Shown piece by piece: positions 1 through 10,242 of a stretch of 34,096 bases of DNA (position 1 is its first letter; each line of letters begins with the position of its first letter). The DNA comes from an uncultured Pelagibacteraceae bacterium. GTDB lineage: Bacteria > Pseudomonadota > Alphaproteobacteria > Pelagibacterales > Pelagibacteraceae. The position numbers and the translations under genes are program-made. Where the stretch lies: assembly GCA_902517495.1 (NCBI GenBank), contig CABYCO010000012.1:1-34096 (forward strand). The letters are read 5' to 3'. The notes below the pieces were generated by a model. That model was given only the letters and a program-made list of their open reading frames with translations, had not been told where the DNA came from and ran no database searches.

Positions 1-248
1 TTCTGTTACTTGGATCAGCTCACAATTTGAAAGAAATTAGAATTAAAGAAAAGCAAAAAGTTGAAGAAATTTTTTTGTCTTCAATTTTTAAAAAAAATAG
101 TAATTTTCTAGGTTTAAAAAAGTTTAAATTATTATCAAATCACTCAAGTAAAAAAATTATAGCTTTAGGGGGTATCTCTAAAAAAAATATAAAATTAATA
201 AATCTTACTAAATCTAGAGGATTTGCAGGAATTTCTTTTTTTTCATAA
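1..248 (+). CDS. Thiamine-phosphate synthase-like protein (TMP-TENI family), C-terminal part only
   Basis: This is the 3' end of a gene cut by the window edge. The frame is open from base 3, so a TTG at 27 is probably internal rather than a start. The visible peptide contains GSAHNLKEI, then IIALGGISKKNI and GFAGISFF. These resemble the phosphate-binding C-terminal strands of the TIM-barrel TMP-TENI fold (thiamine-phosphate synthase and relatives). True ThiE joins the pyrimidine and thiazole moieties of thiamine, but TENI paralogues exist and the catalytic N-terminal half is not visible, so no symbol is given. The protein is very Lys-rich. It converges on the porin gene with a bidirectional terminator between them. 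Confidence 0.6.
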   Translation, partial: LLLGSAHNLKEIRIKEKQKVEEIFLSSIFKKNSNFLGLKKFKLLSNHSSKKIIALGGISKKNIKLINLTKSRGFAGISFFS

Positions 249-279
249 AAAAAGGCCCCTAAAAAGAGGCCTTTTTTTT
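247..279. terminator. Bidirectional rho-independent terminator
   Basis: An A7 run leads into GGCC (254-257), a short loop region, GGCC (268-271) and then T8. The A-stem-T symmetry lets it work in both directions. It starts right after the stop codon of the thiE-like gene and lies just past the 3' end of the convergent porin gene, as expected for a shared terminator. Confidence 0.85.
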
Positions 280-297
280 AAATATTTAACTATTCAA

Positions 298-1245
298 TTA
301 GAATGCAAATATAAAGTTTACTTCGTATCCTGTGTTATCTGCAGCAGCAGCACCAGCTACATTGTCAATAACTGAATGAGTTGCAGAAACAGTCAATCCG
401 CCAGAAGTATAAGAGAAACTTACACCTGTTGCTTCTTGATTTTGTAAAGTTGAAGATTCGTAGTCAACCTCTGATATGTTGTAAGATACTGAAAGATCAT
501 CACTTACCGCATAAGATACACCCGCAGCAGTAAAGTCTCTGTCTGAAGTACCTGTACCAAAATCAACTTCATTGTTTTGGTATCCAACTGTGATTGCACC
601 CATTGCATATTTAATTGCAAAGTTTGATAAGTCAGCGCTGTTAGAAGCATCGTTATTTTCACCCATTGCAGCGTATACTGATAAACCATCAATACCTGTG
701 TACAATGCACCAATTTCAGATGAGCTATCAATTGAAGCTGTAGTGTTTGATGGAGTGTATGATGCTTTAAGAGCAAGACCGTCCATTGCTGTATAGTCAA
801 AGATGAAAATGTTATCATCTGCAGCATCAGAAGTTGCTCCAGTAGCAGTTCCAGCAGTAGCAACACCATGTGCCTCTTCGTTTGCACTTGGAGTTACATC
901 ATCCCACGCACCGATAGGTCCTGATCCACCGTCACCTGAGAAAGTTAATTTACCCATATCACCGAAGTCAATAGCGATACTTCTGTCTGCACCTGCACCA
1001 GTTCCGTTAGTACCAGCAGCATCTAGCTCAATGCTAGTTGAAACTGTGAAACCGTTGTCCATTTCTCCACTTGCTTTAAAGAAAATAGAGTCAGTCATTG
1101 ACCAACCGTTACCCTTATCACTATTGTCTTCACCATTAAAAAAGAGTGACGTAGCACCAGTTACATCCATAGTAGCTGCATGAGCAGAGCTCGCAACTAA
1201 TGCTGTACCTAGTGCTGTCAATCCTATTTTTTTTAGATTGTCCAT
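298..1245 (-). CDS. Outer-membrane porin (Gram-negative 16-strand-type beta-barrel)
   Basis: The predicted 315-residue protein has a signal peptide of about 23 residues (Lys-Lys, hydrophobic stretch, SSAHA cleavage site). The mature part is rich in Gly/Ser/Ala/Asp with alternating hydrophobic residues, and the chain ends in FIFAF; a C-terminal Phe is the usual BAM recognition signal. It is inferred to be a general diffusion porin of the Porin_4 type. The start is set at 1245 because AAAGGT lies just upstream of that ATG; an in-frame ATG at 1281 would put 12 residues before the signal peptide. Its codons are visibly richer in G and C than those of its neighbours (GCA, GCT and GTA repeated), which fits a highly expressed or recently acquired surface gene. 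It is transcribed alone, toward the terminator at 247-279. Confidence 0.85.
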   Translation of the reverse strand: MDNLKKIGLTALGTALVASSAHAATMDVTGATSLFFNGEDNSDKGNGWSMTDSIFFKASGEMDNGFTVSTSIELDAAGTNGTGAGADRSIAIDFGDMGKLTFSGDGGSGPIGAWDDVTPSANEEAHGVATAGTATGATSDAADDNIFIFDYTAMDGLALKASYTPSNTTASIDSSSEIGALYTGIDGLSVYAAMGENNDASNSADLSNFAIKYAMGAITVGYQNNEVDFGTGTSDRDFTAAGVSYAVSDDLSVSYNISEVDYESSTLQNQEATGVSFSYTSGGLTVSATHSVIDNVAGAAAADNTGYEVNFIFAF

Positions 1246-1307
1246 ATTATTACCTTTCGTTAATTGTTTAATATTAAACAAGTCATATTTACCAATAAAA
1301 TTTAATA

Positions 1308-1337
1308 ATTATCTTTAATATTATTTTTTGAGGCCAA
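1308..1337 (-). promoter_or_regulatory. Candidate sigma-70 promoter for the porin
   Basis: On the minus strand TTGGCC (1332-1337) is followed after 18 bases by GATAAT (1308-1313), about 55-60 bases upstream of the porin ATG. The fit is moderate and such matches arise easily in A+T-rich DNA. The 1246-1464 gap separates two divergent genes and must hold promoters for both; I see no good match for the rightward one. Confidence 0.3.
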
Positions 1338-1464
1338 ATTTTACTATTGTGTTGTATTTTTACATCACTAAAAATGTTGAATTAATTGATATTTTAACCC
1401 TTTTTGAAAATATCCTTTTAATTATCACAATTTTTCCTCTATTAGTAAGCTTTAAAGATTTATT

Positions 1465-2037
1465 ATGTCAAAATTAAAGAATTCGAAAATAATAGTATTT
1501 TTAGGATTTGTTTTAATTGCATTAAGTTCATGTGGAGGAATGCCAGGTGCTGATGCAAGAAAATATCCACCAGATCCAAAAGCAAGAGTTAAAAAAAATC
1601 TAGAGGAAGGAAGAGGATTTAGATTAGGAGATGCAATCAAAGGAAATCAAGGTAAAGGTGGAGATTTTATGTTTGCTAGCGCTAATGAACTTTGGAGAGC
1701 GTCATTAGACACTTTAGATTTTATGCCTTTATTGTCGGTTAATTATAGTGGCGGTATTATTATAACTGATTGGTATTCTGATGGTGATAATCTAGATGAG
1801 TCAGTAAAAATATCAATTCGTTTTTTAACAAATGAAGTGAGAGCAGATGCTCTTGATATAAAGATTTTTTATAAAAAATGTAATCAAGTAATGAGCTGTA
1901 AAGTTTCTCAGAAAGTAGGACCACTTTCAGCTGAACTTAAAAAGGAAATTTTAAATAAGGCAACAATTTATAAAAAACAAAATAAAGATAAAAATTTTAG
2001 GCCTTATGAAGGTAAGACTGGCGACCTAAATAACTAA
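1465..2037 (+). CDS. DUF3576 family lipoprotein
   Basis: This 190-residue protein begins with a hydrophobic signal segment ending in a lipobox (LSSC, Cys23), so it is predicted to be a lipoprotein. The rest is hydrophilic, with an NELWRASLDTLDFMPL segment and a GGIIITDWY segment typical of DUF3576. That family is common in alphaproteobacteria and often sits directly upstream of leuS, as here (12-base gap). Its function is unknown. The position next to leuS and lptE hints at an envelope role, but that is only context. The likely start is the ATG at 1465; no strong Shine-Dalgarno sequence is seen. Confidence 0.8.
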   Translation: MSKLKNSKIIVFLGFVLIALSSCGGMPGADARKYPPDPKARVKKNLEEGRGFRLGDAIKGNQGKGGDFMFASANELWRASLDTLDFMPLLSVNYSGGIIITDWYSDGDNLDESVKISIRFLTNEVRADALDIKIFYKKCNQVMSCKVSQKVGPLSAELKKEILNKATIYKKQNKDKNFRPYEGKTGDLNN

Positions 2038-2049
2038 TAAATAAATTCA

Positions 2050-4605
2050 GTGAATTCAACAGAAAGATACAACTTTAAAAAAATTGAACCAAAATGGCAA
2101 GAAAAGTGGTTAAAATCAAAGGTTTTTGAAGCTAGAGTAGATCATTCTAAAGAAAAATTTTATTGTCTTGAGATGTTTCCCTATCCATCAGGTAAAATAC
2201 ACATGGGTCATGTTAGGAACTATACAATTGGTGATGTTTTATCTCGGTATAAATATTTAAAAGGTTTTAATGTTATGCATCCTATGGGATGGGATGCTTT
2301 TGGAATGCCTGCTGAAAATGCTGCAAGAGAGAATAATCTAAATCCAAAAGAATGGACAAACAAAAATATATCAACAATGAAAGAGCAATTAAAACGCCTT
2401 GGCCTTTCAATTGATTGGGATAGAGAAATTTCTACGTGTTCAGAAGAGTATTATAAACATCAGCAATTATTTTTTTTAGAGCTTTATGAAAAAGGATTAG
2501 TTTATAGAAAAGAAAATTATGTGAATTGGGATCCTGTAGACCAAACTGTTCTTGCGAATGAACAAGTAATTGATGGTAAAGGATGGAGATCGGGTGCAGT
2601 AGTTGAACGAAAAAAATTGAATCAGTGGTTTTTTAATATTTCAAAATTCTCTCAGGAACTTCTTGATGGTTTAGATGATCTAAATCAATGGCCTAATAAA
2701 GTAAAAGTCATGCAAAAAAATTGGATTGGAAAATCTTTTGGATGTGAAATTGCATTTAAGACAGAGGGAGATCTTCCTATAAAAGAAATAAAATGTTTCA
2801 CTACGAGACCAGATACACTTTTTGGATTTTCATTTTTAGCATTATCAGTAGATCATGAGATTTCTAAGTACTTTTCAGAAGATAAAAAATTTCAAGAATT
2901 TAAAAAAGAATGCTCTAAAACAGGAACTACTGAAGAAGCGATTGCGATTGGAGAAAAAATTGGTTTTAGAACAAACATAATGGCAATAAATCCACTAAAT
3001 CCAAGCCAAAAAGTACCTGTTTTCTTTGCTAATTTTGTATTAATGGATTATGGATTTGGAGCAGTCTTTGGTTGTCCTGCACATGATCAAAGAGACTTTG
3101 ACTTTGCAAAAAAATATGATCTTGTTATTAAAACTGTAGTTAAGCCTGATAATGAAAAAAATGATTTTGAAGTCAAAAATGAAGCTTATTCGGGGCCTGG
3201 GGTACTAATAAATTCAGAATTTTTAAACGAACTTAAAGTGCCCGAGGAATCGATTCTTAAAACAATTGATATATTAGAGAGAGAGAAAATAGGAAAAAAA
3301 AAGATTAATTTTAGATTAAAAGATTGGGGTGTATCAAGACAGAGATATTGGGGATGCCCAATACCTATGGCTTATGACGAAGATGGAAATGTGATTTCAA
3401 TCCCAAAAAAAGATCTACCTGTAAAACTTCCAGAAAATGTTAATTTAAGTTCCAAAGGAAATCCGTTGGATGGTCAAAACGATTGGAAAAATATAAATAT
3501 TGGAGGAAAAAAATACGTCAGAGAAACTGATACTTTAGATACCTTTGTATGTTCTTCCTGGTATTATTTAAGATTTTGCTCTCCAAATAATAATGATTAC
3601 GGATTTAAGAAGGAAGACGTTGATTATTGGATGCCAGTCGATCAATACATAGGTGGCGTAGAACATGCAATACTTCATTTACTATATTCTCGTTTTTTTA
3701 TGAAAGCTTTAGGTTATAAAAACAAAACTTTTAAATTTAATGAGCCATTTAAAGGATTGTTTACACAAGGAATGGTTTGCCATGAAACATACAAGGACCA
3801 AGATAATAATTGGCTTAGCCCAGATGAAATAGAATGGAGTGGAAAATATTACCAAAAGAAGGGAGACTCAAGTCAAAAAATAAAAGTTGGGCCATCGGAA
3901 TCTATGTCTAAATCTAAAAAGAATGTAATTGACCCTGAAAATATAATTAATAATTATGGAGCTGACGCAGTTAGATTATTTATACTATCAGATAGCCCTC
4001 CCCAAAAAGATGTTCAATGGTCAGAACAAGGAATGTCTGCATCTTATAAATTTTTACAAAAGTTGTGGATACTGCACGGCAAGGTAAAAGAAAAAATAAA
4101 AAAAAATATTAAAGCAAGTAAAGAAAATTTAAATTTTGAGAAATTTACAAACCAAATGATAAGTAAAATAACTCATAACTTAGAAAATTTTAATTACAAT
4201 GTAATTATTGCAAATATTTATGAAACTTATAATTTTATTAATAAAGAAATAGAAAAAAATATAGATAGCAATGTTCTTGAGAAGAATTATAAGGATATTT
4301 TGTTATTATTTTCTCCTGCAATTCCACACTTTGCGTCAGAATGCTTAGAGGATTTAGGATATACAGACTTAGTGAAGTGGCCGAAAATAAAAAAAGAACT
4401 ATTGGATGAAGACAAAGTTGATTATGTAATTCAGATAAATGGAAAAAAAAGGGCTATTTTGAACAAAAGTAGAGATATAGATCAAGACACACTTATTAGT
4501 GCAATAAAATCAGATAAATTGTCAGAAAAGTATCTAAAAGGTAAATCTATTGATAAAATTATTTTTATAAAAAATAAATTAATCAATATTTTAATAAATG
4601 AATAA
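2050..4605 (+). CDS. leuS: Leucyl-tRNA synthetase
   Basis: This class I aminoacyl-tRNA synthetase attaches leucine to tRNA-Leu in the cytoplasm. It is 851 residues long, normal for bacterial LeuRS. The HIGH signature appears as HMGH (51-54) after PYPSGK. The CP1 editing domain has the threonine-rich TTRPDT (251-256) and AHDQRD, whose Asp346 matches the conserved editing aspartate. The KMSKS loop reads MSKSK (619-623). It starts with GTG at 2050 just after the DUF3576 gene, and the N-terminal [13 protein letters not shown] supports that start. Its last bases overlap the start of lptE by 8, so a DUF3576-leuS-lptE-holA transcript is likely. Confidence 0.98.
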   Translation: MNSTERYNFKKIEPKWQEKWLKSKVFEARVDHSKEKFYCLEMFPYPSGKIHMGHVRNYTIGDVLSRYKYLKGFNVMHPMGWDAFGMPAENAARENNLNPKEWTNKNISTMKEQLKRLGLSIDWDREISTCSEEYYKHQQLFFLELYEKGLVYRKENYVNWDPVDQTVLANEQVIDGKGWRSGAVVERKKLNQWFFNISKFSQELLDGLDDLNQWPNKVKVMQKNWIGKSFGCEIAFKTEGDLPIKEIKCFTTRPDTLFGFSFLALSVDHEISKYFSEDKKFQEFKKECSKTGTTEEAIAIGEKIGFRTNIMAINPLNPSQKVPVFFANFVLMDYGFGAVFGCPAHDQRDFDFAKKYDLVIKTVVKPDNEKNDFEVKNEAYSGPGVLINSEFLNELKVPEESILKTIDILEREKIGKKKINFRLKDWGVSRQRYWGCPIPMAYDEDGNVISIPKKDLPVKLPENVNLSSKGNPLDGQNDWKNINIGGKKYVRETDTLDTFVCSSWYYLRFCSPNNNDYGFKKEDVDYWMPVDQYIGGVEHAILHLLYSRFFMKALGYKNKTFKFNEPFKGLFTQGMVCHETYKDQDNNWLSPDEIEWSGKYYQKKGDSSQKIKVGPSESMSKSKKNVIDPENIINNYGADAVRLFILSDSPPQKDVQWSEQGMSASYKFLQKLWILHGKVKEKIKKNIKASKENLNFEKFTNQMISKITHNLENFNYNVIIANIYETYNFINKEIEKNIDSNVLEKNYKDILLLFSPAIPHFASECLEDLGYTDLVKWPKIKKELLDEDKVDYVIQINGKKRAILNKSRDIDQDTLISAIKSDKLSEKYLKGKSIDKIIFIKNKLINILINE

Positions 4606-5074
4606 AATTTTTATAAAAACATTTATACCATTTCTAATTTTTATTTTAACATCGTGCACTTATAAACCTATTTTCTCTGAAAAAAATTATAATTTTGAAA
4701 TCAAGGAAATAGTTTTGATTGGTGAAAAAGATGTTGGCAAAATTATCGATAATAAGCTAGGACTTATTAAAAGTACAGGTGATCCAAACAAAAAAAAATA
4801 CATTCTAATAATAGATTCAGAAAAAAAGAGAAATATTATTTCAAAAGACTCTAAAGGTGATCCTTTAAAGTTTGAAATGTTGATTAAAGTTGAATATAAA
4901 TTAATGCATGAGAACAAATTACTGATTCTTAAAGAAATAGAAAAAAATAATATTTATAATAATGATTCTGATCAGTTTAAGCTTGAGCAAAGCGAAAAAA
5001 TAATTTTACAGAATATTTCAGGGAATATAAGTGATATTATAATTTCTTCAATTATTAATTTAAATGATAATTAA
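4598..5074 (+). CDS. lptE: LPS-assembly lipoprotein LptE
   Basis: This 158-residue protein has a short signal peptide and lipobox LTSC (Cys20) followed by TYKPIF, matching the CGFxPLY-like start of LptE. LptE is the outer-membrane lipoprotein that plugs and assembles the LptD barrel for lipopolysaccharide export. The body is Lys/Ile/Asn-rich and poorly conserved, as is usual for this family. The identification therefore rests on the lipobox context, the size and the leuS-lptE-holA gene order common to many proteobacteria. It overlaps leuS by 8 bases and holA by 11. Confidence 0.8.
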   Translation: MNKIFIKTFIPFLIFILTSCTYKPIFSEKNYNFEIKEIVLIGEKDVGKIIDNKLGLIKSTGDPNKKKYILIIDSEKKRNIISKDSKGDPLKFEMLIKVEYKLMHENKLLILKEIEKNNIYNNDSDQFKLEQSEKIILQNISGNISDIIISSIINLNDN

Positions 5075-6038
5075 AAGCTTTGAATTTGAAAAACTTAAAT
5101 CTAATAAATCTAATTTTCATTTAATTTATGGAAATAACGAAGGGATTAAAGAAGATATTATTGATAAATTTTACCTTAAAAACTTCACTGGAGAATTATT
5201 AAAATATGATGAACAGGAAATTTTAAATAATAAAGATGAATTCATTTCAAGTTTGTTAATGGAGTCCCTTTTTGAAACTAGTAAGTTGATTATAATTTCA
5301 AGAGCAACTGATAAAATGATTGAGACTATTAAATATATATTAGAAAGAAATTTAGAGGCTAGAATTATAATAAAATCCTCTACTCTAGAAAAAAGATCTA
5401 AACTTAGAAGTTTATTCGAAAAAGGAGATCAGATGATCTGTACACCCGTTTATGAAGATGACAATAAATCACTAGGTATAATTATTAACAATTTTCTAAG
5501 AGAATATAAATTAAATTTGTCGCAAGAAATTAAAAATATTCTCATCGAAAGATCAAAAGGAGACAGAATTAATTTAAGAAATGAGTTATTAAAATTGAAA
5601 AATTTGTCAGTTAGTAAGAACAAATTAAGCATCGATGATGTAATTAAACTTTCAAATCTTGCAGAAAATTATAGTGTGTTCGAACTATCTGACAATTATT
5701 TAGCTAAAAATTCAAAGAAAGTTTCTAATATTCTTAATGAAAATAATTATTCATCTGAGGATTGTATACTTATAATAAGAACAATATTGAGCAAATCTAA
5801 AAGACTTTTGAAAATAAGAAATGAAATTGACAATCATGCAAACATTGATCAGGCTATATCCAGCATTAAACCACCTATATTTTGGAAAGAGAAAGATACA
5901 GTTAAAAAACAAGCTCAGTCATGGTCGACTAATGAGGTAAAAGAAATTATTTTTAAGATTAATAACTTAGAAGCTTTAGTTAAGAAAAATACAACAAATT
6001 CTATGCTATTTGTGTCTAATTTTGTAAGCAATTATTAA
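5064..6038 (+). CDS. holA: DNA polymerase III delta subunit
   Basis: This protein is the clamp-loader subunit that opens the beta sliding clamp; it is AAA+-like but does not bind ATP productively. At 324 residues it has the usual HolA length. The N-terminus has FHLIYGNNEGIKED, the HolA substitute for a Walker A region, followed by an all-helical region with GDRINLRNELLKL and the C-terminal collar segment NNLEALVKKN. It lies directly after lptE with an 11-base overlap. Its 3' end overlaps the convergent parB by 4 bases, leaving no room for a separate terminator. Confidence 0.92.
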   Translation: MIIKSFEFEKLKSNKSNFHLIYGNNEGIKEDIIDKFYLKNFTGELLKYDEQEILNNKDEFISSLLMESLFETSKLIIISRATDKMIETIKYILERNLEARIIIKSSTLEKRSKLRSLFEKGDQMICTPVYEDDNKSLGIIINNFLREYKLNLSQEIKNILIERSKGDRINLRNELLKLKNLSVSKNKLSIDDVIKLSNLAENYSVFELSDNYLAKNSKKVSNILNENNYSSEDCILIIRTILSKSKRLLKIRNEIDNHANIDQAISSIKPPIFWKEKDTVKKQAQSWSTNEVKEIIFKINNLEALVKKNTTNSMLFVSNFVSNY

Positions 6039-6886
6039 TAATTTTGCTTAATAATCTCCACTAACCTATCAAGCTGATCAGTCCCTTTATACTCCAAACT
6101 AATAGTTCCGGAATTGTTTCTTTTATTTTTAACAAAAACTCTCATTCCAATCTTATCTGTTAACTCTTCCTCAAGACTTACAATATTTGGATCTTTTTTC
6201 TTAGAAGAACTATTATAATTAGATTTCAACATACGTACTAAACTTTCAGCTTGCCTAACTGATAGTTTTTTTGAGATAATTTTTTTTGCTAAAAATATGG
6301 CATTATCTAAACCAACTAAAATTTTTGCATGACCCTGTGATAATTTTTCATCAATTATTAACTTTATAATCTCTTGTGGTAGAGACAGAAGTCGTAAACA
6401 ATTTGATATGTGCGCTCTACTTTTACCTATGAATTTTGATACTTTGTCCTGATCATAAGCAAATTCATCGATTAATCTTTTATAACCTTCAGCTTCTTCT
6501 ATTGGATTTAAATCTTTCCTTTGAACATTTTCAACAATTGCAAATTCTAATGATTTAAGATTATCTACGTTGATTACGACTACTGGTACTTCATGAAGTC
6601 CAGCAAACTGGGCTGCCTGCCATCTCCTTTCTCCTGCAATTATTTCAAATCTATTTTCTTCATCAGAAGAAGGTCTAACAATTATAGGCTGGATAATACC
6701 TAGCTCTCTTATAGAATTTGTTAATTCCTCTAAACTAGTTTCGTCAAATTTTTTTCTAGGTTGATACTTATTTCTAACTAGTGAGCTTATTGAAACATTC
6801 TTTTTATCTTCAATTTTCTCACTATCGCCTATTAAGCTAGACAATCCTCTTCCTAACCCTTTTTTTGATTTAAACGGATTAATCAT
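6035..6886 (-). CDS. parB: Chromosome-partitioning protein ParB
   Basis: This CTP-dependent DNA clamp loads at parS and works with ParA to segregate the origin region. The 283-residue protein has the N-terminal ParA-interacting KKGLGRGLSSLIG (8-20). It also has the CTP-binding motifs GERRWQAA (85-92) and ENVQRKDLNP (119-128), a helix-turn-helix around 147-165 and a C-terminal dimerisation region. It overlaps parA by 4 bases (ATGA), so the two are translationally coupled. The parS sites at 8258 and 8590, just upstream in the same gene block, are its expected targets. Confidence 0.97.
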   Translation of the reverse strand: MINPFKSKKGLGRGLSSLIGDSEKIEDKKNVSISSLVRNKYQPRKKFDETSLEELTNSIRELGIIQPIIVRPSSDEENRFEIIAGERRWQAAQFAGLHEVPVVVINVDNLKSLEFAIVENVQRKDLNPIEEAEGYKRLIDEFAYDQDKVSKFIGKSRAHISNCLRLLSLPQEIIKLIIDEKLSQGHAKILVGLDNAIFLAKKIISKKLSVRQAESLVRMLKSNYNSSSKKKDPNIVSLEEELTDKIGMRVFVKNKRNNSGTISLEYKGTDQLDRLVEIIKQNY

Positions 6887-7683
6887 GCTGCACTCTCCAC
6901 TGGTTTATCTTGGTTTAAAAATTCTTCTGTGAAATTAAAATATGCTCTACTACCTGGACATGACTTATCATAAATTAAAACTGGGACACCGTGTGATGGC
7001 GCTTCTGATAATCTGACATTTCTTGGAACCGCTGTAGTATAAACTTTATCTTTAAAATAGTTTCTAGCCTCAGTCTCAACCTCACCAGATAATTTATTTC
7101 TCTTGTCATACATTGTCAGAAGTATTCCTCTTATATCTAAAGATGGATTTAGGTTCGACTTTATCCTATCAATTGTTTTCATCAGCTGAGTAAGTCCCTC
7201 TAAAGCAAAAAATTCTGTCTGAAGTGGTACCACAAGAGCATCAGAAGCTACCAATGCCATAATTGTAAGAAGGCTTAAGGATGGTGGGCAGTCAATTATG
7301 ACATAATCATAAGATAGCTCAGAATTGTTTAAAATTAAGGCTAATTCATCTTTTAATTTGAAAGCTCTCCGGCTATCACTGGCTGTCTCCACCTCTAGTC
7401 CAGACAAATCAACATTTGATGAAATCAAATCTAAATTTTTGAAACTTGTAGACTGGATAACATCTGAAATTTTTTTATTTCCATTTAATACATTGTAAAT
7501 TGTTTGATCAGAGCTTGTTGCATTGGATAATCCAAGGCCTGTTGTAGCATTCCCTTGCGGATCAAGATCAATTACAAGAATTTTTTTTTCTTTCATCGTT
7601 AAACCAGCTGCAAGATTGATGACTGTTGTGGTCTTACCCACTCCACCTTTCTGATTTATGACCGATATAATTTTTCTACTCAT
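6883..7683 (-). CDS. parA: Chromosome-partitioning ATPase ParA (Soj)
   Basis: This ATPase binds DNA non-specifically and positions ParB-bound origins. The 266-residue protein has the deviant Walker A motif KGGVGKTT (12-19) with its signature lysine, Walker A' DPQG (41-44), and DCPPSL (131-136) at the Walker B position. There is no N-terminal DNA-binding extension, so it is the chromosomal rather than the plasmid type Ia form. It overlaps rsmG by 8 bases upstream and parB by 4 downstream, in the conserved order mnmG-rsmG-parA-parB. Confidence 0.97.
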   Translation of the reverse strand: MSRKIISVINQKGGVGKTTTVINLAAGLTMKEKKILVIDLDPQGNATTGLGLSNATSSDQTIYNVLNGNKKISDVIQSTSFKNLDLISSNVDLSGLEVETASDSRRAFKLKDELALILNNSELSYDYVIIDCPPSLSLLTIMALVASDALVVPLQTEFFALEGLTQLMKTIDRIKSNLNPSLDIRGILLTMYDKRNKLSGEVETEARNYFKDKVYTTAVPRNVRLSEAPSHGVPVLIYDKSCPGSRAYFNFTEEFLNQDKPVESAA

Positions 7684-8320
7684 GTTTTTTTTTTAAGTTT
7701 GAAATTTTTACTACTGATGACTCATCACTTGTTAGACTTTTCATTTCCTCCAAGTCAAATTTCCATTTTTTTGAAACATCTTCCAAAATCTTTTTTCCAC
7801 TCTTGCCTAAATACATGACTATATATTTAAAATTTTTAAAATTCTTTGTTGCTATCTCAAAAATCACAGGTAAAGGTTTAAATGCTCGACAAATTATTAC
7901 GTCTGTAACTAAATTTTTCTCATCAAATATATTTTTTTGGTGAATTTTTGCTTCCAATTTAAACTTTTTTACCATCTCTTTTAAAAAATTACTCTTATGA
8001 TAGCTCTTCTCATAAAAAATTAGCTTAAAACCTTGCTTTTTGGATTTCATCAAAATACCCAAAACTATACTAGGAAGCCCTGCACCTGAGCCAAGATCAG
8101 TACATACCTTAATATCATTTTTATCAATAAATTCAATGGTTTGTGCGCTATCATAAATATGCCTTGTATTTATTGACTTTTCAGTGCTTGAGCTTATCAA
8201 ATTTATTTTCTTATTTGTGCTCAATATTGACTGAGAATAGTCCCCTAACTCCTTAAGTGTTTCACGTGAAACATTTGGCAGATAAATTTTATCAGTTTTT
8301 ATTATTTTCGAATCAATCAA
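7676..8320 (-). CDS. rsmG: 16S rRNA (guanine-527-N7) methyltransferase
   Basis: This SAM-dependent enzyme (also called GidB) methylates G527 of 16S rRNA. It is 214 residues long. The SAM-binding motif DLGSGAGLP is at 75-83, preceded by the family-typical NLISSS and RHIYDS segments. The start is TTG at 8320, overlapping the mnmG stop codon. VSRET (17-21) is encoded by a perfect parS site, so that peptide is shaped by the DNA site as well as by the protein. It is part of the mnmG-rsmG-parAB block. Confidence 0.95.
   Translation of the reverse strand: MIDSKIIKTDKIYLPNVSRETLKELGDYSQSILSTNKKINLISSSTEKSINTRHIYDSAQTIEFIDKNDIKVCTDLGSGAGLPSIVLGILMKSKKQGFKLIFYEKSYHKSNFLKEMVKKFKLEAKIHQKNIFDEKNLVTDVIICRAFKPLPVIFEIATKNFKNFKYIVMYLGKSGKKILEDVSKKWKFDLEEMKSLTSDESSVVKISNLKKKHE
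8258..8273. promoter_or_regulatory. parS centromere site (perfect 16-bp palindrome)
   Basis: TGTTTCACGTGAAACA is an exact match to the consensus bacterial parS, the ParB loading site. It lies inside the rsmG coding sequence and is translated on the minus strand as VSRET. A chance exact match to a 16-mer is negligible. It is about 8.8 kb from the putative origin and about 0.6 kb upstream of parA. Confidence 0.97.
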
Positions 8321-10188
8321 GCTATATGCTTAATAGACTTTCTTTTGACATGAGACAACAAAATATATACTGCAGCTGGAGTAATCCCATCTATTCTAAG
8401 TGCTTGACCAAGTGTTTTTGGCTTTATTTTTTTAAATTTTGACTTAACCTCATTTGATAATCCTGAAAATTGATCATAATTTAGATTTTCTGGGATTTTG
8501 AGGTTTTCATCTCTTTTAAATGCTAAAATGTCTGCATCTTGCTTCTTTAAATATCCTTTATAGTGAGCTTTTATCTCAATTTGCTCATCGATTTCACGTG
8601 AAACATATTTAATTTCAGGCCAAATTTCCCTAATTTTACTCATATTTACTGACTTTTGGCTCAGTATTTCTAATGCATTTCTTTTAACCCCATCTTTGGC
8701 AATGTTAATTCCAAATTTAGATACTTTTGAGGGGGAAATTAAAGAATTTTCCATATTTTTAAGATTTTTTTCCAATTTAGAAGCTTTCTCTTTATATATA
8801 AATTTCCTTTCATTTAATATTAAACCTATATCAATTCCTTTTTGGGTAAGTCTTATATCTGCATTATCAGATCTCAAAGATAGCCTATATTCTGCCCTTG
8901 AAGTGAACATTCTATAAGGCTCTGCAACTCCTTTTGTAACTAGATCATCTATCATAACACCTATGTATGCCTCAGATCTATCAAGTATAAATGGTTCTTT
9001 ACCTTTAATAGAGAGAGCAGCATTTATTCCGGCTATCAATCCTTGTGCTGCAGCTTCTTCATATCCTGTTGTTCCATTTATTTGTCCTGCAAGGTAAAGG
9101 TTTTTAATTTTTTTTGTCTCTAAAGTTAAAAATAACTCCCTTGGGTCCACAAAATCATATTCTATTGCGTATCCAGGTCTTAAAATGTTTACATTTTCTA
9201 AACCATTGATATTATTGCATATTTCTTGCTGTATTTCAGCAGGTAGGGAAGTTGAAATTCCATTAGGGTAGATTGTTTTATCATTTAGACCTTCAGGCTC
9301 TAAAAATATTTGATGTTTTTGCTTATCAGCAAACTTTACAATTTTATCTTCTATGGAAGGACAATATCTAGGGCCAACACCTTGGATACTTCCTGAGTAC
9401 ATAGCACTACTTTTAATGTTTTTAGATATGATCTCATGAACTGCACGATTAGTATATGTCATCCTACATGAAATTTGTCTATTGATATTTTTTTTTGTAA
9501 GGAAAGAAAAAAAATATGGATCTTCGTCTGCGTGCTGCTCTTCGAGTCTTTCGAAATTAATTGTCGTTGCATCCAATCTGGGTGGTGTTCCTGTTTTTAA
9601 TCTTCCAATTTTAAAATCATATTTTTCTAATTGCTCACTTAAACCTGTTGAAGGTTTTTCATTAAATCTTCCTGCAGGTGTTTTTTCTTTACCAATGTGA
9701 ATTAAACCGTTTAAAAAAGTTCCAGTTGTTAGAATTACTTTAGATGATAGTACTTTTTTACCTTCCTGTGTAATAAAACCAATTATATTGTTTTTTGTAA
9801 AAATGAACTCTATTACAGGATCAGAAAAAATGCTTAAATTACAATAATTTACAAGTTTTTCTTGCATATATTTCTTGTATAATGATCTATCACTTTGTGT
9901 ACGGGGTCCACGCACTGCAGGGCCTCTGCTTCTATTTAATAATCTAAATTGTATCCCTGATTTATCTGCAACTTCACCCATTACGCCATCTAGTGCATCT
10001 ATCTCTCTAACAAGGTGCCCTTTGCCTAATCCTCCAATTGCTGGGTTACATGACATTTCGCCAATTGTATCAAATTTATGAGTGAATAAGGCAGTATTTA
10101 CACCCAATCTAGCAGATGCTGCTGCTGCTTCACAACCAGAATGACCACCACCAATTACAACTACATCAAATGATAACTCGTTTTTCAT
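8317..10188 (-). CDS. mnmG: tRNA uridine-5-carboxymethylaminomethyl modification enzyme MnmG
   Basis: This FAD-binding subunit (GidA) forms, with MnmE, the complex that modifies the wobble uridine 34 of several tRNAs. The 623-residue protein has the dinucleotide-binding GGGHSG (13-18), the MnmG signature [18 protein letters not shown] (47-64), [11 protein letters not shown] (89-99 region) and a second FAD contact [17 protein letters not shown]. The helical C-terminus ends in a SHVKR-containing tail. It is the first gene of the mnmG-rsmG-parA-parB run and lies 76 bases downstream of mnmE, its functional partner. It contains the second parS-like site. Confidence 0.98.
   Translation of the reverse strand: MKNELSFDVVVIGGGHSGCEAAAASARLGVNTALFTHKFDTIGEMSCNPAIGGLGKGHLVREIDALDGVMGEVADKSGIQFRLLNRSRGPAVRGPRTQSDRSLYKKYMQEKLVNYCNLSIFSDPVIEFIFTKNNIIGFITQEGKKVLSSKVILTTGTFLNGLIHIGKEKTPAGRFNEKPSTGLSEQLEKYDFKIGRLKTGTPPRLDATTINFERLEEQHADEDPYFFSFLTKKNINRQISCRMTYTNRAVHEIISKNIKSSAMYSGSIQGVGPRYCPSIEDKIVKFADKQKHQIFLEPEGLNDKTIYPNGISTSLPAEIQQEICNNINGLENVNILRPGYAIEYDFVDPRELFLTLETKKIKNLYLAGQINGTTGYEEAAAQGLIAGINAALSIKGKEPFILDRSEAYIGVMIDDLVTKGVAEPYRMFTSRAEYRLSLRSDNADIRLTQKGIDIGLILNERKFIYKEKASKLEKNLKNMENSLISPSKVSKFGINIAKDGVKRNALEILSQKSVNMSKIREIWPEIKYVSREIDEQIEIKAHYKGYLKKQDADILAFKRDENLKIPENLNYDQFSGLSNEVKSKFKKIKPKTLGQALRIDGITPAAVYILLSHVKRKSIKHIA
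8590..8605. promoter_or_regulatory. Second, degenerate parS-like site
   Basis: GATTTCACGTGAAACA matches parS at 14 of 16 positions, differing only in the outer two bases on the left. It lies in mnmG and is read as VSRE on the minus strand, like the perfect site 332 bases away. The full inner TTTCACGTGAAA core suggests that ParB could bind it, perhaps more weakly. Confidence 0.75.
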
Positions 10189-10242
10189 AACTTTAATTTA
10201 TTATTGATCTTAAAATTTACAAGAAAACACTTAAAAATGCAC

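Noticed and set aside
504-1183. Long open frames inside the porin gene (minus 504-887; plus 572-796 and 803-1183)
   Set aside because: They are shadows of the porin. The antisense ones owe their length to its repetitive Ala/Ser/Gly codons and show no recognisable motif.
1246-1281. Upstream ATG at 1281 as the porin start
   Set aside because: It would place 12 polar residues before a normal signal peptide, whereas the ATG at 1245 has a good ribosome binding site just upstream.
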